Source of the DNA: a virus | Virus record (IMG/VR): IMGVR_UViG_3300027826_000159 | Location: 1-29,920 of that record | Reading direction: 5' to 3' (one strand) | Length of the DNA stretch: 29,920 bases | Part shown: piece after piece, positions 1 through 5,759 of the stretch | How positions within the stretch are numbered: position 1 is the first letter of the stretch | Layout: every line of letters begins with the position of its first letter | The notes under the pieces: model-generated | What the model saw: the letters and a program-made list of their open reading frames with translations, nothing else | Told to the model about the DNA's origin: nothing | Database searches by the model: none | Made by a program: the position numbers and the translations under genes

Positions 1-330
1 GTAGTTCGTGCACTTCGAACCGGGCTGACATCCCGGGTTGATGAACGTCGGATCTATGGTGATTACCTGCTTGGCCCGCGACATAAGTCCCGGGACATCG
101 CCGGCGGAGTGCACGACTGCGACATCAAACCCGGGCTCCGGGACGCCCATCCACCATTCGCGGACGGTGACCTGGTGACCTCGCTTTTGGAGACCGGTGA
201 CGATTTCGGTCATCGGGGACACGATGTTCCCGAAGATGCCGCGGATCACGACGACCTTCTTCGCTTCAGCCGCAGAGGCGGCGAGCAGAATGGAAGTCGA
301 CAGCGCGAGCGCGGCGATATGCTTTTTCAT
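1..330 (-). CDS. Secreted alpha/beta-hydrolase-like protein, C-terminus cut by window edge
   Basis: An open frame runs from an ATG at 330 to the window edge, giving 110 codons with no stop. The first ~23 residues are a clear Sec signal peptide (MKKH, a hydrophobic Ala/Leu stretch, then an ASAAEA-type cleavage site). The mature part begins KKVVVIRGIFGN and continues with a segment reading DVAVVHSAGD about 35 residues before the cut. That segment resembles the nucleophile elbow (HSxG) of alpha/beta hydrolases, followed by a strand ending ITIDPTF. The fold assignment is inference, because the Asp/His part of any triad lies outside the window. The gene starts 7 bases after the hydroxylase stop, so it belongs to the same minus-strand cassette. 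It could act on lipid or envelope ester bonds during release, or simply be an exported protein of unknown role. Confidence 0.6.
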   Translation of the reverse strand, partial: MKKHIAALALSTSILLAASAAEAKKVVVIRGIFGNIVSPMTEIVTGLQKRGHQVTVREWWMGVPEPGFDVAVVHSAGDVPGLMSRAKQVITIDPTFINPGCQPGSKCTNY

Positions 331-337
331 GGAAGCC

Positions 338-865
338 TCACAGATAGGTGCCGAACATCCGGTCCCAGAACGGGGTCGTGATGCCGTAGTTGTAGTGGGT
401 GAGTTTGTGGTGGCGGTTGTGCCAAATGGCGTAGCGATGCAGCCACGTATGCTCGTTAAGATCGAGGTGGTGGAGCATGTGGTGCAGGAGAAGAAACCAG
501 CAGTACCAGAGCGTGAATCCGGCGAAGAACCCCTCGGCGCCGATCGCATGGCTCACGAGGAACACCGTCGCGAAGAACGCCGGCAGCCTCCAGAGCGGAA
601 ACACCACGTACTCTTTCGGATGCTGGTGATGCCGCTCGTGCGTCCCATGCCAAAAGAAAACGTGCAGCAGCGTTCGGTGCGCCCAGTACTCGGCGAAGGT
701 GCCGAACACGAACCCAAACAGCATCCCGAGGTTGAAACCGAACGAGCGGTCGTAAACCGCCACGGTCAGGCAGAACACCGCGGGAAAGAGACAGAAGTCG
801 AACCAGTAGCGCCAGCTCGACGTCTCGTAAGTGTGATCGTGTTTGCTGCCGATGTTGCCGTGCAT
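338..865 (-). CDS. Fatty acid hydroxylase / sterol desaturase family membrane protein
   Basis: The 175-residue protein carries the complete histidine signature of the fatty acid hydroxylase superfamily (PF04116, di-iron membrane oxygenases). This comprises H63-x4-H68 in AEYWAHRTLLH, H76-x2-HH in HERHHQH, a HHMLHH box near residue 130, and HNRHH near residue 150. The C-terminus NYGITTPFWDRMFGT is typical of the family. Hydrophobic segments near residues 22-37, 45-58, 92-106 and 115-127 fit a polytopic membrane protein. The length is short but acceptable for bacterial members. Its ATG overlaps the endolysin stop (TGATG), so the two are translationally coupled. Known members hydroxylate or desaturate lipids; the substrate here is unknown. 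Modification of host membrane lipid or hopanoid is a speculation from its position beside the lysin. Confidence 0.85.
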   Translation of the reverse strand: MHGNIGSKHDHTYETSSWRYWFDFCLFPAVFCLTVAVYDRSFGFNLGMLFGFVFGTFAEYWAHRTLLHVFFWHGTHERHHQHPKEYVVFPLWRLPAFFATVFLVSHAIGAEGFFAGFTLWYCWFLLLHHMLHHLDLNEHTWLHRYAIWHNRHHKLTHYNYGITTPFWDRMFGTYL

Positions 866-1698
866 CAGTGGCCACCCAACTGCTGCTGAATGGCCGACTT
901 GGTCTCGTTACCGACGATGCCGTCGATCCATTGAAGTCCGAACTTTTTCTGGAAGTCCATGACCACGCCGCGGGTCAGCCGGCCGTAAGAGCCGTCCACC
1001 CGCAGATCCGTTCCCATGATCTTGTTGAGATCGCGCTGAAGCGTGGCGACGTCGTCGAGATCGTCCTGGCTCTTGGGCGCCGGCGGCGGCACGTAGTTGG
1101 TCAGCGGATCCGTGGACCACGGGTCGCCGGCCAGATCGAGCGAAGCATCGCGCTCGACGAGCGCGCGCATCATGGGAATGATCCCGAGCTGCTCGTCGAC
1201 GTGATTGCGATCCCATACGCCGTCGGCAACGTACTTGCCGCGCACGTACGGGGTCATCCCGGCCCACAGGTATCCGGTGTGGATCCCGTGCATCCGGGGT
1301 CCGAACCCGTTCCACGCCTCGCCCTGGAAGCATCCACGCGTCCAAGACCAGCCCTCAGGCATGTCCTTGACCGTGTCCATGCGATCCAGATGAAGCGCGT
1401 CCTTTGCGCCGGCCTCCCAGGAGGAGAACGGCCCGCGTCCCGCGGGGACATGAACGGAGACCCGATTGAGTGGGTCGCCGTTGCCCAAATAGGTTCGGAA
1501 GTTCGAAGAGCTCTCGCGCTCGTTGATTGCCGCGAGCCATACAGCGGGGACACCGGTCGCCGCTTCGACGTCACGATACCGGGGGATCAGTTTGATCAGC
1601 CGGTCCGCGGTGCGTTCAATCTCGGTGGCCCGGGTCACCCGGGCCGTCTTGAGGAGCTCAGCGTATTCGTCTTTGAGGTCGCCGTACTGGTAGCTCAC
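865..1698 (-). CDS. Endolysin: lysozyme-like domain plus C-terminal peptidoglycan-binding domain
   Basis: I start this 277-residue protein at the GTG at 1698, which overlaps the upstream TGA (GTGA). The longer open frame to 1770 would lie entirely inside the upstream gene. Residues ~45-180 resemble a muramidase/transglycosylase-like domain: VPAVWLAAINERESSSNF contains candidate catalytic acids E60/E62, followed by a WEAGAKDAL helix and the GFGPRMHGIHTGYLWAG segment. Residues ~215-275 form a PG_binding_1 repeat (PF01471) with LQRDLNKI, VDGSYGRLTRGVVMDFQ and DGIVGNETKSAIQ. There is no signal peptide, so export would need a holin; none is recognised next to it. It would cut peptidoglycan at lysis. 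The domain order is seen; the exact bond cleaved is not determinable. Confidence 0.85.
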   Translation of the reverse strand: MSYQYGDLKDEYAELLKTARVTRATEIERTADRLIKLIPRYRDVEAATGVPAVWLAAINERESSSNFRTYLGNGDPLNRVSVHVPAGRGPFSSWEAGAKDALHLDRMDTVKDMPEGWSWTRGCFQGEAWNGFGPRMHGIHTGYLWAGMTPYVRGKYVADGVWDRNHVDEQLGIIPMMRALVERDASLDLAGDPWSTDPLTNYVPPPAPKSQDDLDDVATLQRDLNKIMGTDLRVDGSYGRLTRGVVMDFQKKFGLQWIDGIVGNETKSAIQQQLGGH

Positions 1699-2072
1699 GC
1701 TTCGATTTTCGCTTTGCGCATCGCCCGATCGTGTTTCTCGACGTCGGTGATGCCGTGCCAAGTAAAACACTCACCGTTGCCAGCGAGGGTTAGAACGCGG
1801 CCGTCTTTCAAAACGAATGAGATGGCGACATCCCATTCGACGTCTTCACCCCAATTCAGGAAGTATGCCTTCACCTCCGGGCCTTTCAGTCGATCGACGC
1901 GAACAACGTTGCCCATCGGGCTCGTCTTGATCAGGTCGTCGATCTCGGTGACGCTCGCCTCACACTGGGAAAGATCGGGGGTCACCGCGTGAGTGACGCC
2001 CATTCCGGTGAGACCGAATGCCAACGCGAAGAGCGCGGCGTGGAGGGTCTTCTTGATTTCGGAGATCATCAT
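1695..2072 (-). CDS. Exported protein of unknown function in lysis cassette
   Basis: This 125-residue protein begins MMISEIKKTLHAALFALAFG and has a hydrophobic core followed by THAVTPD, a convincing signal peptide cleaved near residue 29. The mature part has two cysteines (DLSQCEAS and GNGECFTW) that could form a disulfide, and alternating charged and hydrophobic strands suggesting a small beta-rich periplasmic protein. No family recognised. Its stop overlaps the endolysin GTG by four bases, so it may be co-translated with the lysin. The start is preceded by a GC-rich hairpin (2074-2093) rather than a good Shine-Dalgarno, so initiation at 2072 or 2069 is uncertain. A spanin or lysis-accessory role is possible from position only. 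Confidence 0.65.
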   Translation of the reverse strand: MMISEIKKTLHAALFALAFGLTGMGVTHAVTPDLSQCEASVTEIDDLIKTSPMGNVVRVDRLKGPEVKAYFLNWGEDVEWDVAISFVLKDGRVLTLAGNGECFTWHGITDVEKHDRAMRKAKIEA

Positions 2073-2073
2073 G

Positions 2074-2093
2074 CCGGCGGTATCGGCCGCCGG
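2074..2093 (-). promoter_or_regulatory. Hairpin abutting the start codon of the exported protein
   Basis: Read on the minus strand, CCGGCGG and CCGCCGG can pair around a six-base loop immediately before the ATG at 2072. It sits where a Shine-Dalgarno site would normally be and could limit initiation. It is preceded by GTAACC, the left half of the repeat family described elsewhere. Inference from sequence only. Confidence 0.35.
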
Positions 2094-2174
2094 GGTTACA
2101 CATGAGTCTCAATTCGGTTCGACCGGGTGTGAATTTTTTCGTTCACTGCCGCGCGGAACCGTCTGGCCCATCAC

Positions 2175-2234
2175 ACCACGAAACCATCCCGTCGCGTTCT
2201 TGCGCGCGGCGAGATGGTCAGATGGTTTGGTGGT
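2175..2234. repeat. Inverted repeat of the ACCACCAAACCATC family
   Basis: The arms 2175-2188 (ACCACGAAACCATC) and 2221-2234 (GATGGTTTGGTGGT) are reverse complements with one mismatch. They lie in the 184-base gap between the structural-type gene and the exported-protein gene. The right arm is an exact reverse complement of 4691-4704. It may serve as a minus-strand terminator for the gene ending at 2257, although no T-run follows directly. The rest of the gap holds a small GTGAA/TTCAC hairpin at 2129-2146 with a T6 loop on the plus strand; I see no convincing promoter. Confidence 0.55.
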
Positions 2235-2256
2235 TTAGTCGGCAGCGAGACCGCGA

Positions 2257-2922
2257 TTAGGCGCGGCCGATATATCCGCGGAGCGTCGCGTTGAAGAGCG
2301 TGCTGTTCGCCGACGGCGTGAAGCCGGTGAGCGTTTGCAACTGGTAATAGATCAGATTGCTGCCGGCCACGGGGAGCGTGATGATGCTCTGGCCTTCGTC
2401 CGGCGTCAGCTTGGCCTTCCCACCATCGCTGAACACGCGGAACTGCCCCTGCATCGAGCCGATGAAGCCGTTGCGTTTGTTGGAGTAGGCGCCGTTGTCG
2501 CCGTTGATCACGCCGCCGTTGGCGGTCGGATCGGCATTGAAAAGGAACGCGCGCATGTTGGCCGTTCCGACGCCCGTGTCGTTTGTCTCGAGCAACAGCT
2601 CTTTGATCTCAATCGGCTGATCATTCACGTCCGCTGGATTCGTGTAAATCGGGATCACGTTCCCGGCGGTGCTGTTGTTCGAAATGCTGTCGTTGGCCGA
2701 ATAGGCGGTCGTATTCGCCGGCCGGATCAGCACGCCGAATGCGGACACGAACATCCGCTGGACGTGCGCAACCCGCAGCTCGCCGCCGTTGGCAAGGTAG
2801 AGAAGCTTGGCGATATCGACCTTGAGCTCGCTCAACGCAGTGAGCTGGGCCTCGGAAAAATCACCGTTCGCCAACTGCGCGTAGATGCGCGCGGCTTCCA
2901 AACTTGCATTCAACGCAGACAT
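2257..2922 (-). CDS. Probable phage structural protein, family not recognised
   Basis: The 221-residue product starts at an ATG preceded by a good AGAGGG Shine-Dalgarno. The N-terminal ~55 residues are helical (SLEAARIYAQLANGDFSEAQ, then ALSELKVDIAKLLYLANGGE). The remainder is rich in Asn, Thr, Gly and Ser with short hydrophobic strands (FGVLIRPANTTAYSANDSIS, LPVAGSNLIYYQLQTLTGFT), typical of beta-rich virion proteins. It has no cysteine or signal peptide. The gene stands alone between a minus-strand terminator (2984-3018) and an inverted repeat (2175-2234), which suits a strongly and separately transcribed virion or decoration protein. That role is inference; a secreted or fibre-associated protein is the alternative. 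Confidence 0.65.
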   Translation of the reverse strand: MSALNASLEAARIYAQLANGDFSEAQLTALSELKVDIAKLLYLANGGELRVAHVQRMFVSAFGVLIRPANTTAYSANDSISNNSTAGNVIPIYTNPADVNDQPIEIKELLLETNDTGVGTANMRAFLFNADPTANGGVINGDNGAYSNKRNGFIGSMQGQFRVFSDGGKAKLTPDEGQSIITLPVAGSNLIYYQLQTLTGFTPSANSTLFNATLRGYIGRA

Positions 2923-2983
2923 GAACAGCCCTCTGAAAAGTTTTCTCGAGGTGCCGTATCGCAGGTGGGGGTATCGGCTGTGT

Positions 2984-3018
2984 CACAAAACGAAACCCCG
3001 GCGATGTGCGCCGGGGCT
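2984..3018 (-). terminator. Rho-independent terminator on the minus strand
   Basis: The stem CCCCGGCG (2996-3003) pairs perfectly with CGCCGGGG (3009-3016) around ATGTG. On the minus strand it is followed by TTTCGTTTTG. It lies 35 bases after the stop of the small HTH gene and ends that transcript before the structural-type gene. Confidence 0.85.
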
Positions 3019-3052
3019 CGCTGCTAGTTCGGAGTCAAGGCTCTTGGGGTTG

Positions 3053-3274
3053 CTAGTTGGGCTCGCCCAGGAAAATTGCAACCCACGCAATCGGCATATT
3101 GAAGATTCTCGAGAGCTCCGACGGCGGCACGCCGGCGTCGCGCGCGGCGCGGATCTGTGCCCGCACCGGCTCCGGAACGTCGAAAGCATCGCGATAGGCG
3201 GCGATCGGCGGCAGGTTCTCCGCGTCGACTTCGATCAGCGGAACGCCTTCGATCCAGGTGGTGAAGGTTTTCAT
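3053..3274 (-). CDS. Small helix-turn-helix protein at the divergence point
   Basis: I place the start at the ATG at 3274 (73 residues, MKTFTTWIEGVPLIEVDAEN). The longer frame upstream encodes only low-complexity Pro/Gly/Arg sequence translated from the C-rich non-coding tract. The C-terminal half reads VRAQIRAARDAGVPPSELSR followed by IFNMPIAWVAIFLGE. This is a Hin/resolvase-like HTH pattern in which a helix, the turn AGVPPSELS and a recognition-type helix are visible. It is monocistronic, with its own terminator at 2984-3018, and faces the plus-strand early genes across a 700-base non-coding region. A regulator of the switch between the two arms is a reasonable inference. No obvious Shine-Dalgarno is seen. 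Confidence 0.65.
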   Translation of the reverse strand: MKTFTTWIEGVPLIEVDAENLPPIAAYRDAFDVPEPVRAQIRAARDAGVPPSELSRIFNMPIAWVAIFLGEPN

Positions 3275-3383
3275 GAATGCGAATGTAGGGAAGTTGCTCG
3301 AAAGTAACAACGTCGATTTTGGGTCCTGGATATTTCCGGAGTCCCCAAAAAAGCGCGGCCCCCCCGGCGGCCCCCGCTGTCCA

Positions 3384-3404
3384 GTTACCCCGCCGGGTAC
3401 CCGG
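3384..3404. repeat. GTTACC...GGTACC element inside a C-rich tract, with a 12-bp palindrome
   Basis: GTTACC at 3384-3389 is followed by the perfect palindrome CCGGGTACCCGG (3393-3404). It lies in a run of C-blocks (3358-3415), so the minus strand carries several G-runs upstream of the small HTH gene. It may be an operator-like variant of the GTAACC family or a structured leader for the minus-strand transcript. Confidence 0.4.
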
Positions 3405-3421
3405 CCCCCGCACCTAGGCTG

Positions 3422-3495
3422 TAGGGCAATCAAGCGCCCTACCCGAACCGGAACCATGCCACCGAAAGGTGCGACAGTATAAAAGGCTGTCGGCG
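3422..3495 (+). other. Two short hairpins in the non-coding junction
   Basis: GTAGGGC and GCCCTAC (roughly 3421-3442) pair around a short loop. CGACAG (3472-3477) pairs with CTGTCG around TATAAAAGG. No coding frame on either strand is convincing between 3275 and 3982. The second hairpin includes a GTGCGAC at 3469, an alternative 5' end for the intron-like element that follows. Confidence 0.4.
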
Positions 3496-3524
3496 GCGCT
3501 CCTGCTCACCAGTGGAGCTACGCG

Positions 3525-3900
3525 GTGCGGGCGAGATTGCCAACGGGCGAGATAGCTAGGTCATATCGCGGCGCGTGCAGACGCGCGGGGGCTTCGGGTG
3601 CCCTGACTTATGAAAAAGCCCGATGGTGCCAGAGGAAATTCCGCGAGCGCGGAGCCGAGTGAACCCTGCGCCGTCATGTCGTCGGTATGGTCCCGAAGGG
3701 TGTGGCGGAGATGCTGGACTATTGGCCACGTTATCCGCAACTCTCAAGGTCTTAAACTGCCTAACACCATGCGACCACGAAACCAAGTGAACTTGGTGCG
3801 CGCCCAGTAGCACGCTCACCCAGAGCCGTGCGAACACCGCGTCAGTGGAAGGGCTAGACCCCAGTCAACAAGAGACTGGATACCGGGAAACCATCTCATT
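3525..3900 (+). ncRNA. Structured RNA resembling domain I of a bacterial group II intron (truncated or ORF-less)
   Basis: No protein-coding gene is supported here. The stretch starts with GTGCG (3525-3529), the group II 5' consensus. It then carries a series of blocks that match, from memory, conserved domain I text of bacterial group II introns: CTTATGAAAAAGCCCGATGG (3607-3626), AGAGGAAATTCC, GCGGAGCCGAGTGAACCC (3649-3666), GGTATGGTCCCGAAGGGTG and ACCACGAAACC. Local hairpins include GCGCGT/ACGCGC (~3572-3585), ACCAAGT-GA-ACTTGGT (~3782-3797) and CCAGTC/GACTGG (~3861-3879). I see no reverse transcriptase frame and no recognisable domain V with its AGC triad, so it is at most a fragment or an unrelated folded RNA. 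Infernal with Rfam group II models would decide. Confidence 0.45.
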
Positions 3901-3945
3901 GCGCCCACGGCTTGCGATTGCGGTCGTGGGCGCATTTGTTCATTT
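3901..3945 (+). terminator. Hairpin terminator after the structured region
   Basis: GCGCCCACG (3901-3909) pairs perfectly with CGTGGGCGC (3925-3933) around a 15-base loop, and is followed by ATTTGTTCATTT. It would end a plus-strand transcript of the folded region just before the first plus-strand gene. Confidence 0.7.
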
Positions 3946-3962
3946 CATGGTCTGATCGTTTT

Positions 3963-3980
3963 GTTACCCACGAGGTTACC
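3963..3980 (+). repeat. GTTACC-N5-GGTTACC start-associated repeat
   Basis: GTTACCCACGAGGTTACC lies two bases before the ATG at 3983, and its central CGAGG serves as the Shine-Dalgarno. It is the first start-associated member of the repeat family. Other boundary copies are at 5738, 6204, 6440, 7154, 9792, 11283, 12756, 13296, 15277 and 21830. Confidence 0.75.
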
Positions 3981-3982
3981 CC

Positions 3983-4258
3983 ATGGCGAACCCATCCATG
4001 CGGGCGAAGATCGAGAAGGCGCGCAAGCAATTCAGCGAGCGATGCCACGAGGCTTTCGACCGCGAACTCTATCGCGCCGTGTTCAATCCGCACCACAAGA
4101 CCATTGCATCATACGATGATGCGCTGGTCGTGCGCGTGCCTTGCGCCGGCGTGAAACCATATCGCGCTAAGACTTACGGCAATGGCGCGCGTCGGTGGTC
4201 TAATGGTCCGGTGGTTTGCTGGGCCGAGCCGCGCGACGAACTCATCAAGGCGCGCTGA
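3983..4258 (+). CDS. Small basic protein of unknown function
   Basis: The 91-residue protein has its ATG two bases downstream of the GTTACC repeat, whose GAGG is the ribosome site. The N-terminal third is a basic amphipathic helix (MRAKIEKARKQFSERCHEAF) and the rest looks beta-like (SYDDALVVRVPCAGVKPYRA). No family recognised. It is isolated: terminator upstream at 3901-3945 and the AT-rich inverted-repeat block immediately downstream. Its last 60 bases (4193-4222) contain a copy of the ATGGTC-GGTGGTTT repeat in coding sequence. Position next to the candidate origin makes an origin-binding or early regulatory role conceivable, but nothing in the sequence shows it. Confidence 0.6.
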   Translation: MANPSMRAKIEKARKQFSERCHEAFDRELYRAVFNPHHKTIASYDDALVVRVPCAGVKPYRAKTYGNGARRWSNGPVVCWAEPRDELIKAR

Positions 4259-4268
4259 CTACAACTAA

Positions 4269-4518
4269 AACTTAATTGCTATATTTACCACAACCGAACT
4301 CGGTTGCTTGAAAGTATAGCAATTAAAGTTAGCTTAGTGCCGCAGCGACATTCTTTCTTATTCTCTATATTCTCTATATTTACTATAGGTTTTAGATACA
4401 CACCCCCCGCGCGACCCCTCAATTCCAAAATGTAACTTTCGCTAGGTTACATTTTGGAATTGAAGCTCGAAATAATTCGCCTGTATCTCCTGCGAATATG
4501 GAGAATATGGAGAATAAG
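4269..4518. repeat. AT-rich block of nested inverted repeats with 9-bp iteron-like repeats; candidate replication origin or control region
   Basis: This block is strikingly AT-rich against its GC-rich surroundings. (a) The arms 4269-4283 and 4315-4330 (AACTTTAATTGCTATA type) are inverted with one base missing, and enclose CAACCGA-AC-TCGGTTG (4291-4306). (b) The arms 4419-4436 and 4446-4463 form a perfect 18-bp inverted repeat (CAATTCCAAAATGTAAC in the left arm) around nine bases. (c) The arms 4357-4381 and 4494-4518 are inverted over 25 bases; the two internal differences would be G-U pairs in RNA. Each of these outer arms is itself built of direct 9-mers (ATTCTCTAT on the left, GAATATGGA on the right). 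No gene is supported inside. Iterons, palindromes and low melting energy fit an origin; an RNA control element is the alternative. Confidence 0.6.
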
Positions 4519-4615
4519 CCGCAAGCCATTGGCGCGGCAGCGAAAACAAATTTGCTGTAACTTATCTGAACCGGCGATTATTCACACATATAAAGATCGC
4601 CGCCGGTGACGCGGC

Positions 4616-4625
4616 GCGCACTCAC
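4616..4625 (+). repeat. GCGCACTCAC decamer, one of eight plus-strand copies
   Basis: Exact copies are at 4616, 6188, 7493, 8422, 10149, 13860, 17195 and 23746, all on the plus strand. I found no copy of the reverse complement. Seven of eight are followed by G, and most are preceded by GC, giving a consensus near CGCGCACTCACG. They fall in non-coding DNA (4616, 6188) and in genes in more than one reading frame, so protein sequence does not explain them. Confidence 0.75.
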
Positions 4626-4682
4626 GCGCGCACGAACCCGCCTCACCACACCGCCGGTTGAACTTGGTGTCCGGTCTATTAC

Positions 4683-4706
4683 ACCACGCAACCACCAAAC
4701 CATCCC
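4683..4706. repeat. ACCACCAAACCATC repeat copy
   Basis: ACCACCAAACCATC at 4691-4704 is exactly repeated, inverted, at 2221-2234. It is preceded by ACACCACG, also seen at 2174-2180. Related copies lie at 4193-4222, 7922-7945 and 8026-8044. Confidence 0.6.
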
Positions 4707-4739
4707 CCTGCGCGATCGTCCTCCCGCGTCGCGCTGACT

Positions 4740-4821
4740 AGCCCATCGTACCGTCCGACCCTTAGCAGCCAGATCGCTCGCGCGATTTGTTGGTGTCGTG
4801 GTGCGATGGGCTTTTTCTTTT
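4740..4821 (+). terminator. Strong long-loop terminator
   Basis: AGCCCATCGTACC (4740-4752) pairs with GGTGCGATGGGCT (4800-4812) over 13 bp with one G-U, followed by TTTTTCTTTT. The loop of about 47 bases can fold further. It isolates the early operon starting at 5001 from upstream transcription. Confidence 0.85.
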
Positions 4822-4846
4822 CGCCGCGCCTCAGCGCGAGAGCGTC

Positions 4847-4867
4847 GGGTAACCTGTGAAGTTACCC
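4847..4867. repeat. Perfect GGGTAAC...GTTACCC palindrome, not at a gene boundary
   Basis: GGGTAAC (4847-4853) and GTTACCC (4861-4867) are perfect 7-bp inverted arms with seven bases between. The element sits between the terminator and the first long early gene. This is where an operator for that operon would be expected. A further hairpin, GCGGGGA/TCCCCGC (4922-4939), lies in the same leader. Confidence 0.7.
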
Positions 4868-5000
4868 ATAGGCAACCAAGACCACGTAATTCGCACGCCG
4901 TGTATCGACGCGCGAACCACCGCGGGGATTTCTCCCCGCACGCGCCGACAGCTATCTCCGGCGCTGAGTAGCGAGATGGCAACCCACGGAGCAACTTGAA

Positions 5001-5741
5001 ATGGTCACCAAAGCGCAGAAGAACGACAAGCGGCTCGACGACCTCATGAGCGAGGTCCGCGAGCTGGGTCGTGACGCCGCGTCCGGCAAGGACAGCCTTC
5101 CGTCGCTCGCGCACAAGATCGTGCGCGCGGCGAACGATGGCATCGTTACGCTGGACAAGGACAGCGAAGGCAAGGACGACGCGCATCGCGTCTACGACGC
5201 CTATCTGACGGCCGAGAGCAAGAAGGCCGTTCACGATCACACCGCCACGGGCAAGAAGGCGAATGTCTCCAAGCTTCGCCAGCTTATCGCGGTCGGCGGC
5301 ATGACGACCTGCGATCCGGTCGAAGTGTTCACGCGCGCTTCCCGTCTCTATCAGGAGATGGTGAAGAGCGAAGTGAAAGTTGTGTCCCCGTATCCGGCGC
5401 TCGTCGCCGTCGCGCGGGCGCAGCTTGCGTGCGACACCGACCTGACCGACGACCAGATCCGCGCCGCCTGCGAGAAGGTCTCCAAGGACAAGACCTTGGA
5501 AACCGAACTCACGCGCATCGTCAACTCGATCGAGAAGATCGTGACTGGCGAAGCCGGCGTGCAGGATCAGTCGGACGAACTCGTGCAGGCTCACTCGCTC
5601 GTGAAGCAGCGTCTCGCTGCCCTCATGAGCGTGAAGGAGCGCGACGAGGTTCTGGCCAAGGCGGCTTCGCTGGGACTGACGGTGGTGGAGAATACTCCCG
5701 CGACCGAGCAGCCCGGCGAGCAGCAGGCCGAGGCGGCGTAA
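5001..5741 (+). CDS. Acidic, mostly helical protein of unknown function, first gene of the early operon
   Basis: The 246-residue protein starts at an ATG preceded by ACGGAG. It is highly charged and Lys/Asp/Glu-rich with Ala-rich helices (KRLDDLMSEVRELGRDAASG and SDELVQAHSLVKQRLAALMS) and an acidic, Gln-rich tail ending EQPGEQQAEAA. There is one recognisable hydrophobic core segment (SPYPALVAVARAQL). No family recognised. Codon use is strongly biased to frequent GC-ending codons, which with the dedicated leader and downstream folded RNA suggests high expression. A helical, acidic abundant early protein could be a DNA-mimic, scaffold or host take-over protein; this is only a suggestion. Confidence 0.8.
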   Translation: MVTKAQKNDKRLDDLMSEVRELGRDAASGKDSLPSLAHKIVRAANDGIVTLDKDSEGKDDAHRVYDAYLTAESKKAVHDHTATGKKANVSKLRQLIAVGGMTTCDPVEVFTRASRLYQEMVKSEVKVVSPYPALVAVARAQLACDTDLTDDQIRAACEKVSKDKTLETELTRIVNSIEKIVTGEAGVQDQSDELVQAHSLVKQRLAALMSVKERDEVLAKAASLGLTVVENTPATEQPGEQQAEAA

Positions 5742-5759
5742 CCCCCACAGGTAACGCCT

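Larger units (their letters stand above)
4519..4739 (+). other. Non-coding stretch, possible small RNA ending at the next terminator
   Basis: I find no credible gene here. A 20-codon ATG frame at 4498-4560 has no ribosome site. TTCACACATAT at 4581-4591 recurs at 5928-5938 and runs into TATAAA, which could be a -10 box, but no good -35 is visible. The stretch also holds the first GCGCACTCAC copy (4616-4625) and an ACCACCAAACCATC copy (4691-4704). Transcription from here would give a short RNA ending at 4821. Confidence 0.3.

Noticed and set aside
868-1992. 374-codon plus-strand open frame
   Set aside because: Antisense to the endolysin and exported-protein genes, which have recognisable domains and coupled starts.
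2115-2126. GGTTCGACC-like block resembling a tRNA T-loop
   Set aside because: No acceptor, D or anticodon arms can be drawn around it. I found no tRNA anywhere in the window.
3805-3850. GAGCCGTGCGAACACC as a possible group II intron domain V
   Set aside because: The complementary 3' strand and the tetraloop-plus-bulge layout are absent.
4308-4336. TTGAAA as a possible -35 promoter box in the AT-rich block
   Set aside because: No -10 box at proper spacing; the sequence is explained by the inverted-repeat arm.
4498-4560. 20-codon ATG frame inside the inverted-repeat arm
   Set aside because: No ribosome site; the first codons are simply the iteron-like repeat.
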